Shown piece by piece: positions 1-12,000 of a DNA stretch of 64,000 nucleotides. The stretch's first letter is position 1. Each line of letters starts with the position of its first letter. The notes below the pieces were generated by a model that saw only the letters and a list, made by a program, of their open reading frames with translations, did no database searches and was not told where the DNA came from. Where the stretch lies: positions 17,538,501-17,602,500 of the forward strand of contig CM060887.1 of the NCBI GenBank assembly GCA_030762935.1, given 5' to 3'. The translations under genes and the position numbers were made by a program. Origin of the DNA: Hymenopus coronatus (taxonomy: Eukaryota; Arthropoda; Insecta; Mantodea; Hymenopodidae).

Positions 1-163
1 TTAGGGTGAGTTACCCGGATAAGGTTTTCTTCGGGTTTTTCCCTTATCCTAAGAAGGCGAATGTCGAATAACTTTAATCTCCATGGACCCCGAGATCATT
101 TGAGCATCATTTCACCAATTTCATTCATCGTCCGATATGACCAGCCAGGTTAAAGGACGTTAA
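1..163 (+). repeat. SINE family B, 5'-truncated by window edge
   Basis: The stretch from TTAGGGTGAGTTACCCGGAT to TGACCAGCCAGGTTAAAGGA matches, in order, copies at 11513-11755 and 22909-23118 (both reversed) and 52022-52255. The tRNA-like head seen in the 52.0 kb copy lies outside the window. It sits in an intron, or upstream, of the CUB/Sushi gene. Confidence 0.85.
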
Positions 164-409
164 TTATTTCACTAGCTAACGGACAGGTTGGCGCTTAGAT
201 CGTTCATATTATTCGTAGTGGCGTTCATATCGCAAAATTCAGAACTAGGAATATTAATAAAATTACCACTAGCCATTAAAAGATGTAGAACTAGAGTAAA
301 TCGCCGTGTTAGGTCTAGCTTAGCGTATATAAATAGTCTATTAATAATTTCCACTGGTTTCATCAAAGTATGCGAGTGAAGCGAGCTTGCGCTGTGTTGG
401 GTCTAGGTT

Positions 410-410
<1 letters not shown>

Positions 411-440
<30 letters not shown>
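411..440. repeat. (GT)n microsatellite, 3' tail of adjacent SINE A
   Basis: A pure GT run directly abuts the 3' end of the reversed SINE A copy that follows. Read on the SINE strand it is an (AC)n tail. Confidence 0.85.
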
Positions 441-442
<2 letters not shown>

Positions 443-445
<3 letters not shown>

Positions 446-690
446 GAAATGGAGTTTTATTTATGGACACTCTTTGACTGTTGTGGTTCTCAGCGTCTCA
501 TTCTTTCTGTGCGTGAAAGACCGCTCAGAGGCCTTTTTATCAGGCTAGAGGTTCTTTTACGTACCGTAAAAATACGACACGGGACCAATGGCTTTACTTC
601 CCATCCGAAGGAAACCATGCTAAGGATTTTTACGCCGGAGAAAGTCCATGAACCCGCGACCTTGGGAACACTAAGTCACCGGTGCGTGTG
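443..690 (-). repeat. SINE family A (tRNA-derived), near full length
   Basis: In reverse orientation this copy aligns with those at 3128, 16592, 51680 and 60663. Shared blocks are the TTTATTTATGGAC segment near the 3' end, the CAGAGGCC(T/C)(C/T)T segment, the ACGACACGGGACCAA core and the GGATTTTTACGCC segment next to the tRNA-like head. The head is only partly preserved (GAACCCGCGACCTTGGGA). Confidence 0.85.
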
Positions 691-1974
691 CGTCTGCGTG
701 TGCGTGTGAGTGTACGTGCGCGCGCAAATAAACTGATTTTCCTTAGGTACTTTAGTTTTAATTTAGTTTGGTTTGATGTAAATAATGTGGAGCGGACAAA
801 AAATTAGATTTATTATTCTGGCGAATTTCTTAAAAGAAATTCTGCTGACATTTTGCGGCGAATTTTCTGTCTATAAGAAACTTTTGTAATTTGGGAGGAT
901 GGGCATCATATTTACCTTAAAATATGCTCTTCTATAAGTATGCATTACTCAGGTTAATATTTTTTAACATTTTCAAATCCGATCTCTCTTAAAAGCTTTA
1001 CCGAATAGTGTTAAAAGGCCAGGTAAGTAGACAAAATCAGATGTGATCCATTTACATGACTTTCTCTACATTCTCTATCAAATTATAATTAAAAAGCTTC
1101 TATCTACATCATGCCAATCCAGATAAAATTAGCAAAAATTGCCCTTTTACTAAGTTCCTTATAGGTAGAAGGGAAATAAGGGAATAAATACCATAGGTTA
1201 AAGCGATAGTCAAATCTTTAAAAGGTGGTTGCTATGTGATTGAAGTTCCTTTATTTTTATGACAGGAGTTGACAAACTCCCGTTTGAGAAAAGTGCAAGT
1301 ATTTTAAACTGAAACAAATAAGAAGAAATATCTCAAAAACGATCAAATCCATGAAAAAAAAAAAAAAGTATATATCAAATTGTTTTTTATTCTTTCTCTT
1401 ACGATTTACCAGATATGCAAAATTCCGCAAAATTCATCCAGAATAAAGAGGTCTTCAGAGGTTATTATCAGAAGAATCAATATATACATTTTGTTTGTCA
1501 TGTAAATATCCTAAAGAAGATATTTTAGTCAAACTCGTTAGAGCCATTTTTTGAGAAATTCAAAATTTTCGAAATTTTTTTCCATGTAAAGGGTAGTTTG
1601 GAGTGGGGGATTTTTTTTTTAAATCTTCGAGTTGTATTCTTGAAAGCTACCAAATTTAGTGCTTAACGGTCTTTCCGTTTTTGAGCTATGCTGCCTCCCC
1701 ACAGACAGACACACACAGCCATTTTTCTAACTTTTTGGATCCAGTGGGTGTGAAAACATGTATTTCGGGTGAAATTTTGGTATCGAATTTTCGGTGGAAT
1801 ACAATGCCACCTATCTTCTCTACACATACTATGTACATCGTGTATAGAGAAGGTATTGTATTGCACCCAAAAGTTCGATACAGAAATGTCATGGGAAATA
1901 CATGTTTTGAGACCTCTTAATAATAAAAGGCACTTTTAGAAAAAGTCCGTGTGTGTCTGTTCGTGTCCATGTGT

Positions 1975-1977
<3 letters not shown>

Positions 1978-2014
<37 letters not shown>
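1978..2014. repeat. (GT)n microsatellite inside foldback arm
   Basis: The GT run lies in the right arm of F1. The mirror position in the left arm (about 1705-1718) carries a short imperfect CA run. Confidence 0.85.
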
Positions 2015-2017
<3 letters not shown>

Positions 2018-2302
2018 TGTGTCTGTGGGCAGCGTAGCTCAAAACGAAAAGTCCGTTAAATATCAAACTGAATATTTAAGTTCAGTATCTTCCAAGGATT
2101 TTCAAAAGAATCCCCCCATCCCAACTACCCTTTACATGGAAATAATTTCGAAAATTTTGATTTTCTCAAAAATGACTTACAATTTTTATTAAAATCTCTT
2201 ACAAATAAAATACTAATCTTGAATTTTCTGGGAATAGCCTCTGAAGACATCTTTATTCTGGATGAATTTTGTGAAATTTTGCATAACTGGTAAACCGTAA
2301 GA

Positions 2303-2383
2303 AATGAAGTGGCGTTTTATTTATGGACGCTTTTTAACTGCTGTGGTTCTCCTATGCTAAGGATTTTTACGTCTCGTTAGAAC
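2303..2383 (-). repeat. SINE A fragment, internally deleted
   Basis: It holds the 3' block (TTTATTTATGGACGC, ACTGCTGTGGTTCTC) joined directly to the ATGCTAAGGATTTTTACG block. The middle of the SINE is missing. It lies inside the right arm of foldback F1. Confidence 0.75.
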
Positions 2384-2858
2384 ACGCAATTCATGTAATA
2401 TACATATTTTCGTGGAGTTGACTTTTTTGAGATATTCTCTGTTGTTTGTTTCAGATTTAAAATACTTTTCTCACACGGAAATTTGTAAACTCCTGCATAG
2501 AAACGGATTTCAACCACATGGCAACCGGCTTTTAAAAGATTTAATTATCGTTTTAGCCTAATGTATTCCATTATTTTCTTCCTACTTACAAGAAAGCATT
2601 TCTGCTAATGTTTATCTCGATTAGCATGAATTAGAAGAATAAGCTTTTTAACAGATATGTAGAGAAAGTCATGTGAATGGAACACAAGATTTTTATCACT
2701 CTAGATTACTTCATAATCTGGCGCCACTGCTGTGGCCACGATTTGAAGCTCTGGCATTTTAAGGTGTATAACAGAACTCGAGACACAATTGTAGCACTTC
2801 AATCTTGAGGACAGGAATGAAAGAGAAATCTTAACACGAAAAATGTATGGGCTTTTAG

Positions 2859-3050
2859 GTATTGGGTCGATGGATACGGAGTGCAAGGACAAGCTTCAGG
2901 TGAAAGAAGGCTCCAGGATCTTGTTATCAACGTGCGGAGAGCGTGAAGAAGCCATTGTACTGGAGTCTGAAGGAGCAGGGCTGAATGTGAGCGTGTCCAT
3001 CGCCAGCCGAAAGTTGTTCCCTAAGCGCGGCGTCTTCTTTCACTACAAAG
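2859..3050 (+). CDS. CUB/Sushi gene exon: C-terminal half of CUB domain
   Basis: The acceptor is CTTTTAG before 2859 and the donor AAAG/GTAACA after 3050. The translation has TECKDKLQVKEGS, then STCGERE and RGVFFHYKG. These fit the CUB pattern of Cys, an aromatic or aliphatic strand, CG, and a final rG[vf]xxxY strand. The N-terminal half of the domain must be in an upstream exon outside the window. Its base composition is richer in GC than the flanks, as expected for coding DNA. Confidence 0.85.
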
Positions 3051-6000
3051 GTAACACTTTACTCTTTCCTGGGTCAAGAGGTGTATGTGTGTGTGTGTGT
3101 GTGTATGTGTGTGTGTGTGTGTGTAAAAATGTAAATGGCGTGTTATTTATGGACGCTTTTAACTACTGTGGTTCTTAGCGTCCCATTCTAATTTGGGCGT
3201 TAAGGACCGCTTAATTTTGCTCAGAGGCCTCTCTATCAGGCTTGAGGTTCTTGTTACGTGCCGTAAATCTACGACACGGGACCAACGGCTTTACTTCCCT
3301 TCCGTATGAAGCTATGCTAAGGGTTGTGGACCCAGGGGATCCGCCTCCGCCGCACCTCAGGGACCGACCTCTCAGCCGCCAGCGACGGACTTTAACCAGC
3401 AGGAGAGCGGAGCTCCTCTGCGGGCTGATGGCCATCCGCCACTTTTCACTCCATCTGCCAATGGCCTGGGGGTAGCAGAAACAGGCGTTCTTGTTACGAG
3501 CCATTATGAGAACATCGTCGCATACTGGCACGTAACAGTACTGGGTTCTGAGGGGAAGTTTTTTTTTTTTTACTTTCGAGTGGAGTGGGAAAATCCACCT
3601 TATGGACTAACCCGGGCAAGCCCGGAGTGTCGGGGTCTCCCATGTGGGCATACCGACTAAAAAACCCCTCCACCGGTATTAGAAGGAAGAAAGGAGAGGC
3701 GGTACCGCATTATTGCACCCGCGGATTCAAGGCGATAATTTAACTGACTGCAGGGTGCAGTCAGAGGGGTGAAATGAGGACCGGGAGACAGACTTGACCG
3801 AGGCCCAGACTGCCACCGCGGAGTATTCGGGGAGAGGAATGAAGGAATTCTAGGGTGAAGGATGGAGTTAGTGCTGGTTGACTCTGTTGAGCCAGTCGTC
3901 GTATCCTGGGACGTTTTCGAGCCTAAGCCCTTGGCGTCTACTTTGGATGTTGAACTTGGAAGTTTGAGGTGCCGACTTCTCCAGTAGAGCTCTCACCTCC
4001 TCCCTGAAGATGAGTCGGATGTCGGTGACTGCTGTTGCTATTGCTTGGTGAAGTTCTGGATGTGAAGTGGTGTTGTCCTGTTCCTGAAGCCTGTCCTCCA
4101 AGGCCGTCAGCTTAGCCGTAAGAATTAGGACCTCCGCTTGGAGGTCCTGAATGGCCTCACTTAGGCCCTGGATTTCCTGCTGCAGGATGGTTGGTGTTGG
4201 TTGTTCAGTCTGCGGAGATGGCTGTGTAGATGATGAAGTCCGGGCTGGTTTAGGCGACGAGTGCCTGCTCTTTGGGTAGCTGGGGCACTGGGCTTGCCCA
4301 GTGAAATGTCCCGTACCACCACAGGTGGCACAGAACCGGCGACGGCGGCGGAGGTCGTGCCCAGTGCACTCCGAAGTGAATGCGTTGGTGCCACAGTAGT
4401 GGCACTTCGGCGGCGAAGAGCAGTCTTCTTGGCTGTGCCCGTAGGTCTGATCGGTCCTGTAGCTCCACCCTTACTCGTGGTGTCGGGGGGCCCGACACAG
4501 ATTATTCTGGTGGCCCTCGAACATGAAGGCCATCTAGATCGTGCAGCGGCGAGGAGGTGCCGGGTGGAGAGATCCCGAGGGACCCCCCTAATCACGGCAT
4601 TGTACCGGGGCGGCGTCGGCGTGGAGCTCAGCGGTGGCGGCGATGAAGTGTTGGTTGCCGGTGAAGCAGCGGCAGTCGGCGGCGGTGGTGATGGTGAGCG
4701 CGGCAAAGGTGGAGCGCTCACTGACGGTGTAACGGCAGGTGGCGGAGATGCCGGCGAGCACTTCCTACCGGCGGATGCCGGAGAAGCGGTGGCTGCTGTA
4801 GGAGCTGCTGGTCTGCGTTAATGCTTCCTCTTCGGCATTTCGAAGAATCGAGTCCGAGGGGAAGTTCGACATGTAGTTGGCAAAGAGTAACGGCGACAGC
4901 AGGCTGCCTTCCGGCACTCCCGCCGCTATTGGTCGGACTGTGGAATGCCTCCCCTCCACCCGCACCCAGAAAGTGCGGTCCCGAAGGAAGCTACTAAGCA
5001 GGTGAAGGTAGGGGGGAGGGATCTCTGCGCTCTTGAGTTTGTACAATAGTCCCTGATGCCACGTGGTGGCGAAGACCTTTTCCACGTCCAAGAGTACCGC
5101 GACTGTTTTGAAGTTGTCCTGGACAAATTCTCTGGACCAAATTGACCCCTTTTATACCTCATTTTAAGACCTTGGAAATTCGGATCCACGCCAGAACCGT
5201 AGGCATAATTTTGATGCCCAAAGTCAAATAAGCAACGCTCAATCAATATAAATATAAAATCTTCAAATTTGTTGACTTCACGCAGAATTTACGTGTGTAG
5301 AAAAACAGTGTGTTGGAGCATAAGTAGTAGATTATAAAGGCAATACCAAACTTCCTTTCACTGACTTTGAAATTCCCTCTGTGTAGAACACAGTCGCTTG
5401 TGATTGTACCAACCCTGTGTCGCTTTCCTTGTGCTCACTCGTTTCAAACTGACATGACCCCAAGAGATTTCAACATGGACAAACATGTAGGTATAAGATT
5501 CTATTTTGAGCAGATATGCTTTTTTATCTGTAATGTGTCTAATTGGTCCAAGATTTGTTGTGCAGCAGGACAAGAATCCAAAGCACACTTCCAAATTGTG
5601 TAAGAAGTACTTACAGAAGAAGCAAGGGCAAGGAGAGTTTTAGGTAATGGAATGGCCACCACAATCACCTGGTCTGTAACCAGGTGAAATAAAACTTCTG
5701 TGGGAGGAACTTGATAGAGAAGTTTGAAAAGAGTGTTTTTAGCTATAAATAGGTTATGGGAAATACTTCCTTCCTGGGCAAATTTGGAAAGCACTGTGTG
5801 TGAAAAACTTGCTTGCAGAATCGTAAAGAAAGTGTTTGCTAGAAAGGATGGATTTTTCAATGAAAAGAAAGTTTAGGACAAAAACACATCTTTCATGGTA
5901 AAATTAAAGCAATTCAATATTTATTACTATGCAATATATGTATTATCATGTAAGATGATATATCTAGTATAAAAATAAGTTGTTTCATCTAATTCAGTTC

Positions 6001-9000
6001 ATTCTTTTAATTATTCCTTCATTTCCTTAAAAACAGCTTAATGTCCAAAAATTTTTGACTGGCAGTTATATTGGAACAACTAAAAACAAGTTCCATAAAA
6101 GAAACTCATTATAGGTTGTAGGGGGATTCCTATAGTTTATAAAGAACCAGTTTTTCTCTTTTCTTTGCCAAAACGCGTCTTAGATATTCGATGAAGGCAG
6201 TACAAGAATTATTCTTTGCTAATTTGTTACTGAATGGGTTTAAATGTTTCAGCTCTGGGGTGCCCACCTCTTCCACCACCCCAAGATGGATATATGGTGA
6301 ATTACAACGAGACAGATGCTCAGTACATGTGTTGTGTGGGCTTTGTATTCCCAGACACATTCCACAGAGTAAAGAACCTACATTGTGAGAATGGCAACAG
6401 ATGGCATACCAGCCTCCCTGATTGCATCAGTAAGTGCAAATGTTTACAAACATCTCTTCTCTCTAGATAAAAAAAGGTGCTTTATTACACAAGTATTATC
6501 TAAAAAAATTATCGGCATATTTGAATACCTATAGTTGTAAGCCAAAACAGTTTGCCAATATTCTCTGTAGATGTGCTTCCTAGTTATCACTGTTGTCTTT
6601 CAAAATGCAGAGCTGTGAACATGTCAAATACTGCCATCCTTACATGTTGAGGGCTCTAAGCTGCAAAGCTTAACCCAGTGTTGAGAGACTTAAGTCACAA
6701 AGCATAGCAACATAGACATAGTCTGAGCAACTAAACCTATTTTATCCCTGACAGTTTTCATTCCATTCTTGCTAAGCTTTCTCACATCCTATGGAACTAT
6801 AGGTATTGAAGAAATGTAAAGACTTGTTTTTCTTTCATGAACAGCAGAGTTAAGGCAACATTTTATAACATTCACAAGAAGCTGAAAAAATAAACATAGG
6901 TACATCATTTTGCTGAAAGCATAACAGTGTATTTTTAAACATATGCATTAAAATTTAAATAAATTGCCATGCACAGAAAATAAGACTTCTTAAGGTACAA
7001 ATGCTACCAAAATTCTTCTGGGTTAAAAAGTATGGCTCATTGTAATTCTTTGCTTCTTTACAATATAATATTCTAAGTAATACAATCTGTATCCTTCAGT
7101 TATACTCAAGGGATTTTAGTTAGCATTCATATAAAATGCATTGTTTCTTATCCTTAATGTGAGCTGAAAAGGAAAAACTCTGTGTTCGACTCACATGACT
7201 TTCTTTACCTGTTAGACAAACAACTTTCTTTACAAAAGATTATCTTTTATCTCTATCATGCTAATCCAGGTAAACATTTGCAGAAATTGTCTTATTACTT
7301 GCTTCCTTGTAGGTAGAAGGGACATAAAGGAATACACTAGGGCTAAATTGATGGTCAAATCTTTTAAAAGCTTGTCCTATGTGAAACAAATGAAGTTTGG
7401 CTCGCTTTGCATGGCCTGCAGCAAAACAAGAGATGAAACGAAATGTCACTTCACTTTTGAGGAAAGTTTTAAGTGGTTCAAAATTGAAACCAATAACAAG
7501 GAATTACTCAGAAATGGTCACTCTACATAAACAAACGTATATGACATAAATTATGCGTTTTAAGGAGATCTTCAATTTTTGTGCAATAATTTTTTGTCTA
7601 TCTCTTATGGTTTAGGCATTATGTAAAATTCTGCAAAACTCATCCAGAATAAAGAAGTCTTCAGAGGTTATTCCCAGAAAATATGCAGTTTGTTTATGAT
7701 GTAAATATCTTTAATATATAATATATTTTAATCAAAATCTGAGACATTTTTGAGAACAACAAAATTTTCAAAAATTCTTCCATGTATAGAGTAGTTTGGG
7801 GGGGGGGGGAGATTTCTTGAAAATCTTTGTGTCGCATCCTTAAATACCAAGTTTGATTTTTAATGGTCCTTTCGATTTTGAACTATGCTGCTCACACACA
7901 CACACACACAACCATATACACATGTTCCCCCTACCTTTTTCTAATTTTTTTGGTCTTAGGGGACCTCAAAGCATACATTTCTACTGAAATCTCAACATCA
8001 AATTTTTTGGTAGAATACACCTATTCTATACATTATGCACGTTATACATATGGGCTAGAAGAACTAAATAGGAAAGAAGAAACATAAAACATCAGATATT
8101 TGCATTTGCAACTACTATGGAGCTTACATTAAAATAGAAGACAAAAGGTTAATATTTCTCCATACTTCCATCTGCTAACTTATCTAAAATTTTTACTTCA
8201 CACTGTTTAGTAGCTAAAAAGATGACAGGAGAAGAGTTTCATTTGAAACACGATGACATGACATATATTACACTTTATGATGCAACAAATTTTGAAATAT
8301 TCATCTAAGATGATTATTTTTTCAAAATGTTCTCAACATATATGCAAACTTTACTCATCAGAGTAGACTTAACCTCCTTTTCATGAATTAACCAATTTCC
8401 CAATTCTGATTGTTTGAAAACTTATGATACCTGAAGCTGTTAAGGAGTTTATATGTTAAAATGTTAGCATTAGATGTGATTTATTTAGCATAAAAGCAGT
8501 TCTTATTACTTTCCTATTGCTTTAATTTTGCAGATATAACATTCAATAAGTGGCAAAAGAATGGAACACTTGGGGGTTATCCATATTCTGAGATGAATAT
8601 AACTCTTTATGAAGTGGCTGCCATGAGGAAGGAATCTGATTTTATGTATGGTAAGGACATTTTTACTTAATGTTAAGACAATATGTGACTGCATTCACTT
8701 CACAAAGTTAGACTAGAAAGAAAGAAAATGTATATATTTTGTTTACTTTCTTAGATAAAACAGTTTGGGTTAAGGAGGAGAAATGGTAGGAGAATGGATT
8801 GTCGTGAAAATTGGTTAATTGAAGAGATAAACAAAGTATAATGTAACATTTATCATCTGGAAAAGGGAATTGGCCAACTATGCTAAAAGAAACTTATGGA
8901 GGTCATTTAAAATTATGTTGCAGAGCTATCTGCTGGATAAATGATTGTACACTATTAATGAATATATGCTATACTGTAAATATTTATATGATGTTGGTGA

Positions 9001-12000
9001 TATCTTAGATTTCATGTACCTCCCTCAGTAAACTTTTGTACCTTAAAAACCTTTCACTGTAGTAAACCTTCAACCACATTAAGCATTCTAATTATAACTT
9101 GTATTCATTATAGTGATAATTATAGTAGTTTATTAAGATGAAGCCCAAAGAAGTACATTATACTTATCTGTAGATGAGTATCATCAGTTTCATCATCATT
9201 GTTGTCATTGTAGCCAATTTTTAAAAATATACAGTGAGTAGAAGGTATTACGTAATGTCTGTCTTGCAAAGTTTGGCATATATCTAGCTTGAACAATAGA
9301 ATGCAATACAATTAGAATTCTAATTTAACTTTTAGTGTTTTCTTAAATGCTTGTTTTATGTGCAAAAAAGATTCTATATGCAATAGTAATTACCAAAGGA
9401 TATCACTAATGTTAATTGAATGAATTATGTACCAGAATAAAAAAATATTAATTATGAATAAATTACCTAATTTTATTTTGGAAAGTTGAGTAGGATTCTG
9501 CTTCGCAAAGAGAGTATGAAAGAATAACTATCAAATATAATATTTTACTTTAAATGTGAATAATTTCGATGTCTGATCAAGCTTGGACTTCATATTAATT
9601 TGTGACTTGTACATACATGTTGCCAGACATTAGTAATCATTTCTAGATGTTAATGACATGATATATTCTTTGCAGATATACTGCTGCCAACGATGATAAT
9701 TTCAGTTCTAATGATTGGAAATGGGGTGATTATTTTTGTAATTTTCTACTTAAGAAAAAGGTAAGTAAAGAATAATAAACACATAAGACATGAATTTGTT
9801 TTCTGAAATTACTTGTATGTGCTAATTTCAATGCCCCCCACCCAATTAAAAGGATGCTAATTCAACATTTCAGTTAGTCTAAAAGTTGTGGTATAATTGA
9901 TCCTTGTAAATTAAGAATTAGCTATATAAACTACGTACTGTACTTTAAGATGTGTTTATTTATAAATGAAACTCTCTTGATAGATGTCTTATTTTTCCAT
10001 AAATCTAATTTAAGTGCTTTTCTCCTTTTTTAATATGTATTTTTATTGCTTCATTTCATGTGATGTTTAACTTTTATGATTATATTGGAGGTTATATTGG
10101 TTATGGAGGCTTTTACTTCAGAAACAACTGATGGTAATAATACTTTGTGTTGCAGGTTTTATTAATATTGGTTATTTATATTTTATACTAGCATGGCTGC
10201 TTGCCAAGCAAGAGACCTGAGTTTGATTCCCAATATGTGGGGAAATTACCCCCACCAGGAGACCTGGTCTGGGTTGCACTCAGCCTTGTGAGCTACTTAA
10301 TTGAGAAATAGCAGCTCCAGATCGAGAAGACTGCATCAACCAGTCAGGAGGGACTCGAGACATTGATCACATCTCACCCTCCAGCACTGCACCCATTCAT
10401 GATGCCTTCGGGCCAAAATGGGGAATGCAGAGCCAGATGGTAGACCAAGGTCCCTTGTGGACTGCCATGCCTATTAAACACACATTCAGTCCCACCTTAC
10501 TGACAAGGGTAGCTGAGGTTAAGATACTGGCTCACGAATGGAAGATCCATGGTTCAAATCCCACCAGTATCATCATCCTCTCGGACTTTCCAGGCTTTCT
10601 TCATTGTCATAGCTGGCAAATGCTGGGAAGGTATCCTAAATATCATTTCATTGTATACATCACCAGTGTGTACCTACCACCTATGGTGTCATGTGTAGAA
10701 TCTGCATTAAACACCATCTTAGAAAAAGAAATTCCACATTCATGCTTCCAGACTCTAAAATGATTTAGCTTGTTATTATTTTTTAAAATTGTATTTATTT
10801 ATTTTTGTTCAAAATGCTTTTCTTGATTAGGTTGAAAGAGATGCCTATAGGCAAAACTGTATTACCTTTGCTTTCACAGAAGCCATAAATTGAAAGGTTA
10901 TCATGCTAAAGGTGCCAATTTTCCATAAATTGCATTTTCTATTCCGTTAGGCGGTATGTGAATAGCACTTTTACATACTAAAAGTGCAATTCAATTTCCT
11001 GTGATTATTGATATAGGTGCTATAAAGACTAGAGGATGGCATTGAGGTAACTGCTACTTGTTTATGTTAAACGGGTAAGTGCTGAATGTGTTATAACTAT
11101 TGGCTATATTGGCTTCACTCGTCCCTGTCATTTTATAGCTTGTCTCTTGCATATTGTCATTGTTAGTTCTAATGATTGTCAATGGATAGTGAAAACAATA
11201 TGAATAAATCAGCCAAGGGGAGTAATACACAAAACCGGCAACTTTAAAGGAAAGCATGAGCATGACTTAAGTATAATGGTAAATCATATTTTACACAACA
11301 TGGAAAGCAAATAGCTGCAGAGATCAAATCAAATAATGAGGTAGATTTCAAAGTTAAATTTTAACAAGAATTTTATGTATATGATTTGGTTCTAATAACC
11401 TCATTTGATCAATGTGGTGCAACATCAAACTGGAGGGAAAAGATAGATATATATCGATGACAATTGGTGAGGTCACTGCTGCAAAAAGATTTTTTTTTTC
11501 TTTCTTTTTTGTAGTTTAACGTCTTTTAACCTGGTTGGTCATATTGGACGATGAATGAAATTGGTGAAATGATGCTCAAATGATCTCGGGGTCCATGGAG
11601 CTTAAAGCTACTTGACATTTGTCCTCTCAGGATAAGGGAAAATCCCAAAAAAAAAACTTTATCCGGGTAACTCACCCTAAGTGATATTCAATCTCACAAC
11701 CTTTTGAATGTGTGAGGCAGACAGCTACCACCACACTACCCAGGCAGGCTAACACAAAGATTATTCTTCAGAGAGAAAAAATAAACCTCAAACATTTTAA
11801 TGAATACCTACCTGAGGTGCACAAACAGTTTTACAGTGAACTATGCAATAGTAAAATTACATTGTTTAAATACAGAATAAGAAGAGACATGATGAACTGA
11901 GGTAGAAACATTTTAAAAACTGTTTGGTGTACTTAGCCCTTTTAGCACTTCATTGTGAATTTACAGTATATTCTTGATTATTTGTGTGCAGATTATCCAA

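Larger units (their letters stand above)
1032..2692. mobile_element. Foldback element, full palindromic copy (F1)
   Basis: Two inverted arms of about 0.8-0.9 kb meet at a central hairpin near 1812-1855, with the pattern TTCTCTACAC..TATGTACAT..GTGTATAGAGAA. The outer ends read CATGACTTTCTCTAC on the left and GTAGAGAAAGTCATG on the right. The arms carry (CA)n and (GT)n tracts at matching places. A SINE A fragment lies inside the right arm. No transposase ORF is visible, so it looks non-autonomous. Arms of this type recur about ten times in the window. I do not recognise the family. Confidence 0.8.
3335..5140 (-). pseudogene. Jockey-type LINE reverse transcriptase relic, split by another LINE
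   Basis: On the minus strand, 5140-4866 encodes RT motif A as LDVEKVFATTWHQGLL (the second conserved Asp of the usual DxxxAFD is lost), the SFLRDRTFWVRV segment and motif B as AGVPEGSLLSPLLF. The catalytic motif C (YADDVLIMAR in another frame, one base lost) follows only at 3549-3335. The two parts belong to one RT domain interrupted by the element at 3560-4855. Both ends are truncated, so it is dead. The region is much richer in GC than the host. Confidence 0.85.

Noticed and set aside
411..3124. Val/Cys-repeat proteins in several ORFs
   Set aside because: They are translations of GT/CA microsatellites.
4261..4821. 186-codon open frame on the plus strand
   Set aside because: It is the antisense shadow of the GC-rich LINE ORF1; its Gly/Ala/Val-rich translation matches no family.
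10425..10763. 112-codon frame on the plus strand
   Set aside because: It lies in the composite SINE; the translation reflects tRNA-like repeat sequence.
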